NCBI RefSeq assembly: GCF_000346465.2
Contig: NC_034010.1
Span: 6,079,394-6,143,393, forward strand
Direction: 5' to 3'
Length of the DNA stretch: 64,000 nt
Origin: Prunus persica
Lineage: Eukaryota; Streptophyta; Magnoliopsida; Rosales; Rosaceae
Shown here: in pieces, positions 11,894 through 23,099 of the stretch
Position numbering within the stretch: the stretch's first letter is position 1
How the letters are laid out: every line of letters begins with the position of its first letter
Notes under the pieces: generated by a model
Told to the model about the DNA's origin: nothing
The model's input: the letters and a program-made list of their open reading frames with translations, nothing else
Databases searched by the model: none
Program-made: the position numbers and the translations under genes

Positions 11894-13279
11894 ATGGCAG
11901 ACATGGAAGAGGTTTTGGAGAGGCAAGAGCGAGAAACTAGAGAAAGAATGCGTAGACGAGCTGCAAGCAAAAGGGCGCAGAGAGAACTAGATGAGCAACT
12001 TGGCATAGCAGTTGCTTTGCTGGAGGAAGAAAAGCAGGCTCGCCGTGGTTCACGAGAAGGCCGTCGCCCAAATGTGGACAGACATAGACATTCCCGGGGT
12101 AAGAATCTTATGGAAGATTATTTTATCCCACAATCTCTGTACTCTGATGTTCATTTTCGAGGGAGATATAGAATGCAACCCCATTTGTTCAATAAAATCA
12201 TGCATGATATTTGCAATTATGATGAATATTTTGTTCAAAAGAGAAATTGTGCTGGAAATTTGGGACTTCTTCCAGAACAGAAATTCACAGCTGTGATACG
12301 AATGTTGGCGTATGGGTCATCTGCTGATCAGGTGGATGAGATTGCTCGGATGGGGAAGTCCACTATTTTGGAGAGCTTGGTGCGATTTTGTGATGCAGTG
12401 GAAACTCTGTACACCAGAGACTACCTCCGCAAACCTACGCCCAAGGACCTGCAAAGGCTTCTCCAAAAAGCTGAGTCTCGAGGATTCCCTGGCATGATTG
12501 GTAGTATTGACTGCATGCACTGGCAGTGGAAAAATTGTCCAACTGCTTGGCAAGGGGACTACGGAAATAGAAAAGGGCAGAAAAGTATCATCCTGGAAGC
12601 AGTTGCTGGTTTTGATACATGGGTTTGGCACGCCTTCTTCGGAGTTGCCGGATCTCAAAACAATTTGAATGTCCTAGGTCAATCCCCGGTGTTCAATGAT
12701 GTTTTGAGAGGTGAAGCCCCAAATATCACATATGAAATTAACAATACCATCTACCAGACCGGGTATTATCTAGCTGATGGCATATACCCGAGGTAGACAA
12801 CATTTGTGAAAACAATTCCACATCCCCGATCCCATAAGGAAAAATTTTTTGCTTGCTATCAAGAGGGGTACAGAAAAGATGTTGAGAGGTGCTTTGGTAT
12901 CCTTCAAGCTCGGTGGGCTATTATCAGGGGCGCGGCACGTCTATTTGACGAGGAGGTGCTTAGGAGTATAATGATGACTTGTATCATCCTCCATAACATG
13001 ATTGTGGAAGATGAATATGATTACGATGCTGATGACGTGTATGAACCAAATCCCATGGACACGGCCCTAACACGAATTTATGAAAAACCAGTGGGGCCAA
13101 ATGGAGAAGCAGTGCAGCATGAACCGTTGGTTAGAGACGGTAGTTTCATGCCTCGTATGATTGATCGCTACACGGAGATGCAATCGTCGTATATTCATGA
13201 ACACCGTCAAGTGGACTTGATGGAGCATTTATGGGCGGTGAAAGGCAATGAAGGCAATGAAGGAAATGAAGGTGAATAA
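11894..13279 (+). pseudogene. PIF/Harbinger DDE transposase (HARBI1/ALP1-like), inactivated
   Basis: One frame of 462 codons, interrupted only by TAG at 12794-12796 in the conserved ADGIYPRW motif, where Trp is expected. The N-terminus is Arg/Glu-rich, followed by the helical HARBI1 region, the DDE nuclease domain and an acidic tail with NEG repeats. The first catalytic Asp is present (SIDCMHW, Asp about 206). The second site, normally NDINVL in this family, reads NNLNVL (about 257), so the Asp appears replaced by Asn. The Glu in VERCFGILQ, after the stop, is present. Intact relatives cut and rejoin transposon ends in the nucleus together with the Myb/SANT partner encoded opposite. The nonsense codon plus the altered Asp indicate a dead enzyme unless supplied in trans. 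Confidence 0.85.
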
Positions 13280-13299
13280 AGTGAAGTGAAGAAGTTGTT

Positions 13300-13410
13300 T
13301 TTATTTTATTATGTTTATTTTTTATGCTTTGGTTGTGGGTTGTTTATGTTTTATGCTTTGGTTGTGGGTTGTTTATTTTTTATGCTTTGGTTGTGGTTTG
13401 TTTTTTATGT
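13300..13410. repeat. Minisatellite, about 34-bp unit x3
   Basis: Three copies of a unit containing TATGCTTTGGTTGTGG follow the transposase stop codon. This is the 3' region between the two convergent transposon genes. Confidence 0.75.
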
Positions 13411-13495
13411 ATGGAATGTTTTGAATAAAAAGGATTTTTGTTGAATATTTTCTTTATTGACTAAAAGAAAAGCAATACAACTAATAATAAAATAA

Positions 13496-13625
13496 AATAC
13501 ATGAATTAAACAAAACAAAAAATACAATGAAATGAAAGGTACATGAATTAAAGAAAACAAAAAATACAATGAAATCAAAGGTACATGAATTAAAGAAAAT
13601 AAAAAATACAATGAAATCAAAGCCA
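13496..13625. repeat. Minisatellite, about 42-bp unit x3
   Basis: Three nearly identical units, each with ACATGAATTAAA then AAAATACAATGAAAT, just before the 3' end of the minus-strand Myb/SANT-like gene. Read on the minus strand they give a repetitive spurious ORF. Confidence 0.8.
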
Positions 13626-13659
13626 AGTAAACTAAGACATGAAAGGCAAACAAACTAGT

Positions 13660-14763
13660 TTAATGGTTTCCATCATTTAACCAATCCGTGTTGCTAGGTC
13701 CATCGTCACGAAAAAGTCTTCGTCTCATAATATCCCTTCGTTCTAGCTTCCAATATTGTTTTGTTTCAGGGGACATATGGCTTGTATCCATGGCCATGGT
13801 TTCCCGATCTTTTTTTTCAATGTTTTGTTCGCGTACATACTCCCTTTCTTTGCGCACATACTCCCTTTCTTTTGCATATTCTACTTGAATAGCCATATCG
13901 TGCTCTTGTTGTTTCAAGTCCATTTCAATTCTCATGGCTTGGTGCTTTGAAAGTTCCTCCAAAAATTGAGATGCATTCTTGCTAGAATTACTCCCTCTCT
14001 TCGCCTTCGCCGCCTTCCTCCCAATAGGCCTTGGCTCATTTTCAATTGGTGAGTCTAGATTCATCGGGGAATCCATAGGTGAATCCGATGCCGGAGTCTC
14101 ACGAAGTGGAGTCTCGTTCAAGACTACCGTCGGACCGGTTGGAATAATTTGGAATCTCTTACAAGTCTTCACCACCTCCCAACAATGGGTATGGTTGAAA
14201 CTTTTTTTCCCTTGGCCAGTAGCACCAAACCACATTTGTGCTTGTATAATCTATAAAAAAAAATTTAATGGAAATGCAAGAGAATTTTTAAAATATTGGC
14301 AATGCAACATGTAAAAAAAAAACTAATGGAAATTAAAGAATTAATAAAAAAATGCAACATGTATTAAAAAAAAATAGAGACATATTAACAAAATATATAA
14401 ATTGCAAGAAACATTTAAATAAAAATTAATATGACATAGAAATTAATAGAAGAAAAATGACAAATAATTTACCTCATTGCTAAGATTTTCTCCGCTTCGT
14501 TGGTTGTCAATTGCTTTTGCTAAAGCATTTCTCCATTTCCCCAACTCTTTATTAAGAACTTTCCACCTACTGGATAATGCCATTTCCGTACGTGTAGAAC
14601 CAATTGCCCTTTCACAAAATGCTTGATGAATTTTTTTCCACATATGAGAAAATTTAATCTCATTGCCCGTTACTGGACAATGACTAATTTGGACCCAAGC
14701 CTCACACAAGCTAACATCTTCCATCATGCTCCATGCCCCTCCATTTTCATTAGAAGAACCCAT
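13660..14763 (-). CDS. Myb/SANT-like protein of the Harbinger element
   Basis: Two exons on the minus strand, 14473-14763 and 13660-14250, joined by GT/AG borders, giving 293 aa without any stop. Exon 1 has a Myb/SANT-like trihelix (WSMMEDVSLCEAWVQIS ... MWKKIH ... RWKVLNKELGKW). Exon 2 has the NAM-associated C-terminal type domain found in these transposon proteins, with a basic KAAKAKRG segment and a long charged helix rich in EREYVRKE-like repeats. In PIF/Harbinger elements this protein binds the transposon and helps import the transposase to the nucleus. It converges on the transposase gene. Unlike the transposase it looks intact. Confidence 0.82.
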
Positions 14764-14905
14764 AATATGCTAGAAAAAAATTACAACTTCAAAGTGAAAA
14801 AATATTGAATAGAAAGTGAATAAATTTTGAGGAGAAAGTTAACAATAGTAGAAGGAGAAGAAAATATATGAGGATTTGGTGTTAAAAGTGAAGAGTATTG
14901 GTTGG

Positions 14906-14913
14906 TATTTATA
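14906..14913 (-). promoter_or_regulatory. TATA box of the Myb/SANT-like gene
   Basis: TATAAATA on the minus strand, about 140 nt upstream of the ATG, inside a conserved stretch (TATAAATACCAACCAATA) that recurs twice in the outer element (near 11095 and 11155). Conservation in a deletion derivative supports it as a promoter core or protein binding site. Confidence 0.55.
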
Positions 14914-15373
14914 CACAAAAAATTCTGTAATTTTTGTGTATTTTTTAAAAAAAAATTCAATTTTTTTTGGCAGAAAAATTGGCTGCCGTTGGATTGAAGA
15001 AAAAATTCCAATCGGAGCGACCAGAGGCCGCCACGTGTCAAAGAGCCGTTGGCGGCACTGTAGCGCTGATGTGAAATTTTTTTTAACGTTGGCGCGTGCA
15101 ATGCACGCGCCAACGGTAAAAAAAAATTCGAAATTTCAGGGCTGACGCCATGCTGGCGTCAGCTATTTTGTCCTGGACTTCGGGCGCGACCTCGGGCCGA
15201 TTTCGCCTTCGGGCCTGCCCGTTTTGCTGGGCCCCACGCTCGCCCGGGCTGGACTTTTGCTGCTGGAATCGATTTTTTGCCCAAACCCCCCCCAGCCCGA
15301 GTGTTTCCAGCCCTGCTGGAAATGCTCTAAGGCCCCTCTTGCCATGGCAAGGGGCTAATCGGTAGAAATGCTC

Positions 15374-15864
15374 TTATTAATGAGCAAATTAACATTTGAT
15401 GACTTGAATGTTGAGTGCTTTGTGTGTTGATGGTGAGAAGTGGCTCAACATGACTTTTTTCGGCAAATTGGTTCAGTAGATGTTCATGACTCAAATTGCA
15501 TTTAATGCGGTCGCTCAGTTCTTCTTGCGCTCCTGAAATTTCGCAGTTGTTGATGTCAACTCAAGCTTCTATTTGGGGTAAAACGCATTTACCCAAGTGA
15601 AACCTTTTGAATTGTGGGTAATAACTTTTGTAGAAAGTTAAATTCCATTGGGCTAAGTCACTACTTTGGGCCTTCTATTTTAATCCGAGCTCCCTTTTCA
15701 ATGAAACAAGTGGCCCAAAGCCTATCAAACATCTTTAAAAACCTTACTGGGCCTTTTTTAATTTTTGGCCCAAACAAAAGCCATGTACGAATAGAGAAAC
15801 GGGAGAAAATAAGAATCCCTTGAGCAGATTTTGCTTAGAAAGAACAAAGGGGGAATATCACACC

Positions 15865-15897
<33 letters not shown>

Positions 15898-16640
15898 AGG
15901 AATAGAAAAAGAAAGGAAGGAAAAAGAAAAAAAATGGGCGGCAGCCATGGCAAGCAGTGATGGGTGGAGGCTTTGTCGGCAAACTCAGGGAGGGGGTTAC
16001 TGAGGCATTCTCTTTTCTAAGTTTTTATTTTTATTTTTAAGATTGGTGCGCTGGAGGAGTTAGTCATTTTCTTTCCTTGTTTCTTATGGTTTATAATTCT
16101 TAATTTTTTTAAAATGTATTTTTTTATTTAAATTTACGTGGCATTATATTATTGGATATGTAAACTATATTAGCCATTTAATAGAATTTTGGATAAAAGT
16201 TGAGGACAAAGATTACTTGTTTGTGAGCATCCATGTTCATCTAAGCACCACGAGCTAGAGGGGTCTATGTGAGGGAAAAAAAGCCTTAACTTGTGAATTA
16301 GAAGTATCAGTTTTGAATTCTCACAACATTATAGTTGTGTGTGTGAGAGAAATCCTCAATCTTTTAATTTAAACTATAGCTTGTACTAAAAAAATTATAA
16401 TCACCACAAATGTCACCAAAACAATTATAAAAAAAAAGAGGACACAATCAGGTAGCTTGGTTACCTCAATGATGTTTTGCGATAAAAAAAAAAAACCAAA
16501 GAATTTATTAGCCTAATTCTACTAATAAATGAAAATGATGTAGAAAAAGAAAGTGACAACATTTCTCGTTTAAAAAAAGTATAAAACGACAAACAAATAA
16601 AAAGTAGTAGAAAGAGAGAAAAATATCTGCCTTTCATCCA
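15374..16640. other. Gene-free stretch upstream of MATH gene 2
   Basis: Contains a poly(A) run of about 29 bases (near 15867-15895) followed by purine-rich DNA. Everything else is AT-rich with no supportable ORF. The last part is probably the promoter region of MATH gene 2. Confidence 0.5.
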
Positions 16641-16770
16641 AAAGTTTCGCGATATAAAATTGGAAAAGTCGTTGGGCTGTACACTTTCCCCTGCTTGGCT
16701 TTTGAGTTTACGGACGTGCCATCTCTGCAGAGCCTCGTCTCTCTGCGAACTTTGACTTGTCGATTTGAAG

Positions 16771-16884
16771 GTAAGGTTGGGTTCTGGGTCTTTCGCTAAA
16801 CTACTTAATGTTAGTGTTATAATCAGTATGAATGTTATAGTTGGTGATTTTTGTTTACTGTTTATGTGTCTGGGGTTGATCAAG
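16771..16884 (+). other. 5'UTR intron of MATH gene 2
   Basis: TTTGAAG/GTAAGG donor and ATCAAG/A acceptor define a 114-bp intron ending one base before the ATG at 16886. It is equivalent to the 5'UTR introns of the other MATH copies. Confidence 0.65.
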
Positions 16885-16885
16885 A

Positions 16886-19658
16886 ATGGAGAATCAGCAA
16901 GTAGGAGAATTTGTATCTGAAACATTCACATGGACCATTGAAAACTTCTCAAAGTTGAAGAACCAGAAGCTTTACTCTGAGGTTTTCCTCATCGGTGATT
17001 GGAAATGGTATTTTTATGTATCTCCTGCTGTTTACATGCTTCAAAGTTGTGCTTTTTCATGATCTGTTGTTGATCATGGGATTTCCTTGGTTGGTTTGAC
17101 TAGGCGGATACTTATATTTCCAAAAGGGAACAACGTGAAGCAGTTGTCCGTGTATTTGGAGGTTGTAGATGCTTCAGACTTGCCATTTCTGTGGACTAGA
17201 TATGCCGAATTCAGCTTGACTGTGGTTAATCAACTGAATAGCAACAAGTCAATAACAAAGGGTATTTTCTTTACTGTTCGTTGTTGTTGATTCAATTTTA
17301 TTTTTGTGTATTTGTCTGCTATATTTTCATTTTATGATGGCAAAGACTAATTTGTCAAATGGAAGTTGTGATTCTTGCGTCTTTTTATGGAGGTTCTTCT
17401 GCTTTGATTCAGGCTCACACTTCCTCTTGTAGGGTGAATTTTGTTTATGATCGCAACACAGCCTGATTGCCTTTTCTTGCAATTCAACTTTGTAAGAAAA
17501 GGCAATCAGGCTGTGGCTAGGGTGTGGTGTAAATTTTTTACAATTGTTTGGAATCAGGGACTTAGAGGGAAACAGAAAGAAAATGTGCACATTTATTTCT
17601 CTTTTTGTTCTGGACAAACCATTAATTACAGGAATTTACTTTCCTATACAATGGAGATTTCCCTTGTATAAAATAATAGAGTTCGATACTATTCTATTGT
17701 TCAACACATATATATACATATTTTTTTTTAATCTTATTTCATTTCATCGTTCTAGGAAATACTCCAGAAGTGGTAATTTCTCTCAAGGCTTTTAACATTA
17801 AGATCTCTCTTCTTCTTTTTTTTGAATTTCCCTTCATTTTCTCATACACATGATTTTACAATGTTATTTATTCTCTTACTGAAACTGACCAAAACATAGT
17901 AATACACTCCCTTCATGGACTTTTACTTTCTGATTTGAGGTTCAATCGCTCTGACATTATGATTTCAGGTTAATAAAAAGGGTAATAACTAATAACTGGA
18001 AAAACACAAAGCAAATTACTCTTATCTCCATGTGGGGATGTTCGACTTTGTTGTATTTGAAATTGAGTAGGATTTACATGAGCCATAATTATCTAATTGC
18101 AATGGTTTAATATGAAGAAGGTTAAGATGCTTGGTCAAAATATTCTGTTTTCTGCAAGATAGATCTGCTGCTTTTTATTGCAGGGTTTGGGATTTCACTT
18201 GAGCAATATTATAGTTTCATTGCCAATACATGGATACCATTGCAAGCACATTACCTAAATTCTGAATATTTAGGGCTTATCCGAAAAAGAAAAAGAAAAA
18301 AGAAATGCATTCTATTTAACAAAGGTGGAGGCCAACTGGCCTACTGTGCCCATGTAATTTTAAGTTCTAGAAAAGAAATTTTAAAACTATCTTAAAATCA
18401 TATAGGCATGATTTGCTTGGTCAGGTCCCCAAAGCTGGCTAGGAGTCTACTTTATGTGTCTATCTGTATATTATGTATGTATCATACCAGATAGACGCAC
18501 ATAACAAATATCCAGTAGTGCTCCAATGCATGAGGCTAAGTATTTTGTTAATGAGGAATATATCATATTTGAAATCATTGGACTCATCCAATGGTTACGA
18601 TCAGAAGCGAAGTTTCCTATACAGTGGTTGAACTCTCCTATATATTGTTATGTTAAACTTTGGAATAAGCTTCCTCTATTGTTATCTTTTATTAGTTCTT
18701 AATTAGCTATGCAGTTTTTACTAAGTTTTCTGTGCTCCTATATTTTGATTTCACAGACAGTAAGCATGGGTTCAATTCAAGTGAGAGTGATTGGGGCTTC
18801 ACATCATTCATGGCTTTAAGTGAGCTTTGTGACTCTAACAACGGCTTTCTTAGGAATGATAAGTGTATTATTGAAGCTGACGTTTCAGTCCGTAAGGTTG
18901 ACATTAAGATTTTGGAAGACCAAGGAACTGGCAGTTCTGCAGCAATAGAGCCTTCAGAGCAAGAAGATCAAGGGCAGGAACCTTCAAGTGTGGATTCTGT
19001 ACAAGTTCCACACTCGTCTGTTACAACACCTAGTTCTCAACAGGTGGTTGCTTTCCAGGATGCACCAAGTTCAAGACAAGTTTTCATTGAGCCTACTGAT
19101 AGCTATGTTGACCCTTCCATAGTCAAGGTGCATGACAAAGTGCCCTTCACTCCAGTTGGCAAGCTCATGGATTTTAGGGGTTTGGGGAAAATAGAGAAAG
19201 TTTTTGTTCCATTGCTAGAGGAAGTTTGTTCGTGGCATCCTTCATTGGTTGAGTGCCAAAAGAAGAGAAGTCGTACATTTATTGAATGGGCATTCACAGC
19301 TTTGGGTCGAGTCTTGCATTTTCTGAAGACTACGAAGGTCAAGGATATGACTGAAGATGCCTGTGAACACCTTCAACTTTTGTGGGAGGAGCTTGAGACT
19401 TTCAAATTTGACTTGGCTTGGCTGGAGCCTTCTGTACAAACTGCTCTGAATTTGAAGAAGCTTGTGGAAAGGGCAGGGCAAGTTCAAAAACAGAGAGAGG
19501 ATGTGGATGCGTTGGAGATTGAAGTGAAGAGGCTAAAGGCCAGGCTAGCTGTTGCAGAGATAGATCTTGAGGTTGCAAAAAGAGACTTGGCAAAGGCAGA
19601 AGTAGGCTTTGGTAATGATACAGATATGAATAGGGAGTTGGGTTATGGGGGGCATTAG
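16886..19658 (+). CDS. MATH domain and coiled-coil protein, gene 2
   Basis: Exons 16886-17007, 17104-17261 and 18757-19658 with GT/AG borders give 393 aa. The MATH domain covers about residues 8-140: FTWTIENFSKL, IFPKGNN, FSLTVVNQ, WGFTSFMALSEL. A Ser/Gln/Pro-rich linker of about 100 residues follows, then DFRGLGKIEKVFVPLLEEVC, a conserved helical block and a C-terminal coiled coil (about 325-380; LVERAGQVQKQREDVDALE). It has the same architecture as gene 1 but lies in the opposite orientation, about 10 kb away across transposons. Intact in every frame check I could make. Likely a protein-interaction adaptor; function by analogy with RTM3-like proteins only. Confidence 0.92.
17457..17515. repeat. 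Perfect inverted repeat, 22-bp arms with 15-nt loop
   Basis: Arm 17457-17478 (CACAGCCTGATTGCC...) is the exact reverse complement of 17494-17515, with loop 17479-17493. It lies in the second coding intron of MATH gene 2. A transcript would fold into a perfect 22-bp hairpin. Confidence 0.9.
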
Positions 19659-20469
19659 CCGTATTTTGGAAAAGTCTGTCTTTGATAATTACAAAATTTA
19701 TGCAATCTGTGGAACATAATTCAAAATGTATGAAGTACTTGCAGTCGACCTGTGTTAACTGTGTTTCATGATATTTTACAGTATTGGCAATTTGCAATTC
19801 CTTTTGGAGAGTTATTAGCATGTGGAATTTGTTATTTTTTCTTCTTGAGCTCGATCTTTTGTTTTGAAGTAGTGTTATAAGGACTCATTGTCAACAATGC
19901 CAAGGGAACTTTCAATTCATTACCATAGGGTCAGATTTGGTGACGCTGACATGAAACAACAAAGTTATGCACAGGATTTCAACCCTAGAGATTGTGAGCA
20001 ATCTAATGGCTCAAAATAAATACATCTGATATTGTTGTTTAAACAGAAAAACAATAGTCTTTAATTACTTTTCTCGACAATGCAAGTCAATGTTTTATTA
20101 TTTTCCTCAAATCTGTCCCATCTTTAGTTTCTTGCTTGAAAATATAAAGACATTTGTGCCCTTTTTGAATTTTTAAAATAAAGTTTTTAAACTCTGCAGC
20201 ATTTCTCTTCTTTCCGGATATACTCATAATTTAGAAAAACATTGATTTCTCTAGGTAGAATTGCATTTTAAATTGTTAATTGGGGCATATTGATCATTAA
20301 AAAAAGTAATATATCTTTCGCTTGTTTTCCCAAGATGTAGTGAGGGTTTCATTTCCGCCATCATTTTTCCATGAGTCCAGAAACCTTTTCCCAAGCCTGA
20401 AGTTACCATTGATTGGGTTCAGGCAATTTTTTGCATTTACTTGTTATATTTGATGATTCTTGTACTCAA
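19659..20469. other. 3' flank of MATH gene 2
   Basis: Probable 3'UTR followed by AT-rich DNA. No gene or recognisable element seen. Confidence 0.5.
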
Positions 20470-20471
20470 AG

Positions 20472-20530
20472 TAGGGCTCATCAATGGTCTGAGTTGGATC
20501 AGGTCGGGATGGGCTTTTATAAAAAAGTCA
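20472..20530 (+). mobile_element. Terminal fragment of a hAT element (TAGGGCTCATCAATGG type)
   Basis: TAGGGCTCATCAATGGTCTG near 20473 matches the terminal inverted repeat of the hAT element at 51660-55008 (right end on the minus strand TAGGGCTCGTCAATGGGCC), including the following GGATCAGGTCGGGATGGGC text. No partner end is visible nearby, so it appears truncated. Confidence 0.5.
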
Positions 20531-20991
20531 CTGGCCGTGGATTTGCAAGCCAAATGATGACCCTTAAGTCAAAAAATATAGATCCTCATTCATTTGTATA
20601 TCTTTGGTCAGCTTTTATATTTCATATATATAAATTCCTTTTATATGTATATCCTCTATTTAAGTCGAGATTTATATTTGATGATTTCATTCAATAAAAC
20701 TAAGACTATTAAGCACTTGGTGTTTTTTGTTTTGTTAATGTTGTTTTAAATTTAAGTCGTGGTACTTGTTTTTAGTTTTAATATTATTTTACGTGTTTTT
20801 AGTTCCAATAATGTTGTTGTACGCATTGTTGTGCTCGTTTTAATTTTCATTGAAAAAAAAAAGTTTTTAGAATTTCAAGTTTTTAACCTTAAAATATTTA
20901 TACAAAAAAACTATAGCATAAACAAAATTAACAAAAATGGAAACTCAAACTTTTAGAATACATGGTTGGGAGGAAAACTGTTTGAGACTAA

Positions 20992-21351
20992 GCCAGTTTG
21001 GCATTGCTATGATGTGAAAATAATCGTTGTTAGATTTGCTGTGAGAGAAATCAGCTGTGAGAAAAAGCAGTTTGACGTTTGGTAAAATTTTGTTAAAAGT
21101 ATTGTTGGTATTGATTTTATGCAAATCAAAAAATGATTGCCGCATAATCATTAAACCCAGCGCCTCTTCGAAACTGATTCTTGTATAATCTAAAAATAAA
21201 AGTAGCTAATTAGCTGCTTTCCCTTATAGCTTTCTCTTACAGTAATTTTTAACAATAAGTGATTTTCTCACAGTTTACCAAACGGGTTGGGCTTCTTAAA
21301 ATTTTTTAAAAATCAGTTATTACCCCAAATAAGCAATGCCAAACGGGGCAC
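20992..21351. mobile_element. Probable MITE, about 360 bp
   Basis: Left GCCAGTTTGGCATTGCTATG and right end on the minus strand GTGCCCCGTTTGGCATTGCT share an inverted GTTTGGCATTGCT core followed by similar AT-rich text. No exact target duplication found. The interior is hairpin-prone and non-coding. Confidence 0.45.
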
Positions 21352-22204
21352 TAATAGTGATAATACATGAATTATTGTATTTTGAGAAGTGAAATTTTTG
21401 GGTTTAAGTCCAAATGCGTTGAGGACGGTCTTATGCCTACAACGAAGAAGCAACTTTTGGAAATTAAATTTGCAAGGAAACATAGAATTACAAGGCATAT
21501 ATAGGCTTATATTCCCTGAGGAGGTTATCACCCCACTCAAACGCCCTTTATGGAAGTAATCTGTAGCCTTTGTATTGGGTACCATATTTCTCGACGGTGC
21601 AAGTAATAATATGAGGTTTCCAAATCAAGTATGATAGAATTTGAAAGAAACTTGAACAATTGTGCAAATTCTTTACGTGTAGCTACTGACGGTTTATAAG
21701 ACTCCAAGATACAACTCTTAATACACAGGCTCAAGGTTTGCTATGAGCATATTCACAGTCGGATATAGGTCTTCAAGTCATGAAATCATTGCCCAAAATA
21801 ATAATATAAGTAGAGAAAGTATGAAAGGTGGAGGAGGAGAGAATTAGCTTGTAGTGGTGGTTGTATTAGTATGGTATTGTATTAGTATATGTGTTATGTG
21901 GTCGTCATTCAAATGTGAAGGAGGAGTGGCCTTTTATAGACATCCAAGAACATGTAACCTTCACTACATTAAACTATAAAATTAAGACATTCAATATAAA
22001 AATAAAACATACAAAATTAAGTATTTATAGCCCCCATAATAAATAAAATAAAACAACCAACATAATTAAATAAATCAAAACGGTAAAATTTTTAAAACCT
22101 TTTTAAAATTCCAACATCTTCATCTCAAACTATGTTTCCAAATAGTATTGTAGCTGAGAGATTTCCTATTCATCATTCAAAGTAATAATCATATCATCAA
22201 CATT
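21352..22204. other. Gene-free stretch, possible LTR debris
   Basis: No supportable gene. On the minus strand TGTTGGAATTTTAAAAAGG (near 22112) looks like an LTR start, with AT-rich DNA and a TATAAAAGG-like site at about 21930 downstream. I could not define an element. Confidence 0.35.
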
Positions 22205-22469
22205 GTAACACCCCGACTCCAAATTAAACCCCTTATTTAAATTATTTAAGGGAAATTACAAATTTACCCTTGAGATAGGGGTATTTTGGTCATTTTCTTA
22301 GCCGGAGAGAGTTTGGGGCAGTGACTAGTATTTTTGGATAGGTCGTATTGAGATGAGTTCGTAGACAAGTGGTGGGCTCGAATCAGAGTTGTAACGAGAA
22401 AGATATGGTCAAAAGAAAATCAGTGGCACAATCGTAATTATTTCGAAATGAGATTTTTATAAAAATCAG

Positions 22470-22563
<94 letters not shown>

Positions 22564-23090
22564 CCGCATGCTCTCTTTCTCTCCCCGACGGTCTCTCTCT
22601 CTCCTCGAATCTCCAGCCACCGGCCGCGGCTGCGGATGAGACCGGTGCCAAAAGGACCGGCTTGGCCTCGGCGTCACGACCCGGCCCTTCCCCGACATCG
22701 GCCGCCGCTCCAGCCGCCGAAAAAGGGCGATTTTTGTCAAGTTTTCGCTCGAACTTCGCCGGCTCCGATCTCCCTCCTCTGGCCACCGATTCAGACGAGT
22801 AAGGTATGGATTTCTACCTATTTTTCATGCTCTAGCTGATGGTTGGGTAGAATTGCATCGATTTTGACCGTAGGTAATTCGATTTACGAATTGAAATTCG
22901 GCCGGTTTTAGGATCTCGATTCCGGCCACTTCCGGTCAGTTTTTAGGATAGGTCCAAGAACAAAAGTGGCTCCAAATAGGGTGTTATACCTAGGGTAGGA
23001 GTTTGGAGCCGTGGTTTTGAGATTTTTCGGCTATGAGTAATCGCTTTGGGCACCCAGTGCTGCCGGCTCGTGGGCGAGGGTAGTGAAGTT
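22205..23090 (+). repeat. LTR-like fragment starting TGTAACACCCC, probably Ty3/gypsy
   Basis: Starts TGTAACACCCCGACTCC, a common start of plant Ty3/gypsy LTRs, and continues with a long CT microsatellite (22472-22563) and a GC-rich leader-like part. No second LTR, primer binding site or coding domain was found, so this is a solo or truncated LTR at best. Confidence 0.45.
22472..22563. repeat. (CT)n microsatellite
   Basis: About 45 CT units with one CC interruption. Arg/Glu repeat ORFs on the minus strand here are artefacts of the repeat. Confidence 0.97.
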
Positions 23091-23099
23091 TCACTGTGT

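Larger units (their letters stand above)
11398..15327. mobile_element. Inner PIF/Harbinger element with transposase and Myb/SANT-like genes
   Basis: Begins GAGCACTTTCACCAG and ends, read on the minus strand, GAGCATTTCCAGCAG, with TAA on both sides (11395-11397 and 15328-15330). Its right end matches the left end of the outer element and its left end matches the right end of the outer element, so it sits in the opposite orientation. It carries the two standard genes of autonomous PIF/Harbinger elements, convergently arranged: a DDE transposase (11894-13279) and a Myb/SANT-like protein (13660-14763). The transposase is damaged, so the element is probably not self-sufficient. About 3.9 kb, but an assembly gap makes the true length unknown. 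Confidence 0.8.
10353..15373. mobile_element. Outer PIF/Harbinger element, non-autonomous, split by a second element
   Basis: Begins GAGCATTTCCAGCAG and ends, read on the minus strand, GAGCATTTCTACCGATTAG. The flanking triplets are TTA on both sides (10350-10352 and 15374-15376), the 3-bp target duplication of Tourist/PIF elements. The outer element's own sequence is 10353-11394 plus 15331-15373, about 1.1 kb once the inner element and one TAA copy are removed. It has no transposase. It keeps terminal sequences and two copies of a TATAAATACCAACCAATA promoter-like motif (near 11095 and 11155), so it looks like a deletion derivative of the family that also produced the inner element. Confidence 0.75.

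Noticed and set aside
10353..15373. Pairing of Harbinger ends by longest similarity (10353 with 15327; 11398 with 15373)
   Set aside because: It gives interleaved elements with unequal flanking triplets (TTA/TAA). Nested pairing gives equal triplets and also rebuilds a proper right end for the outer element.
22438..22786. Arg/Glu repeat ORFs on the minus strand
   Set aside because: Caused by the (CT)n microsatellite; open in more than one frame.
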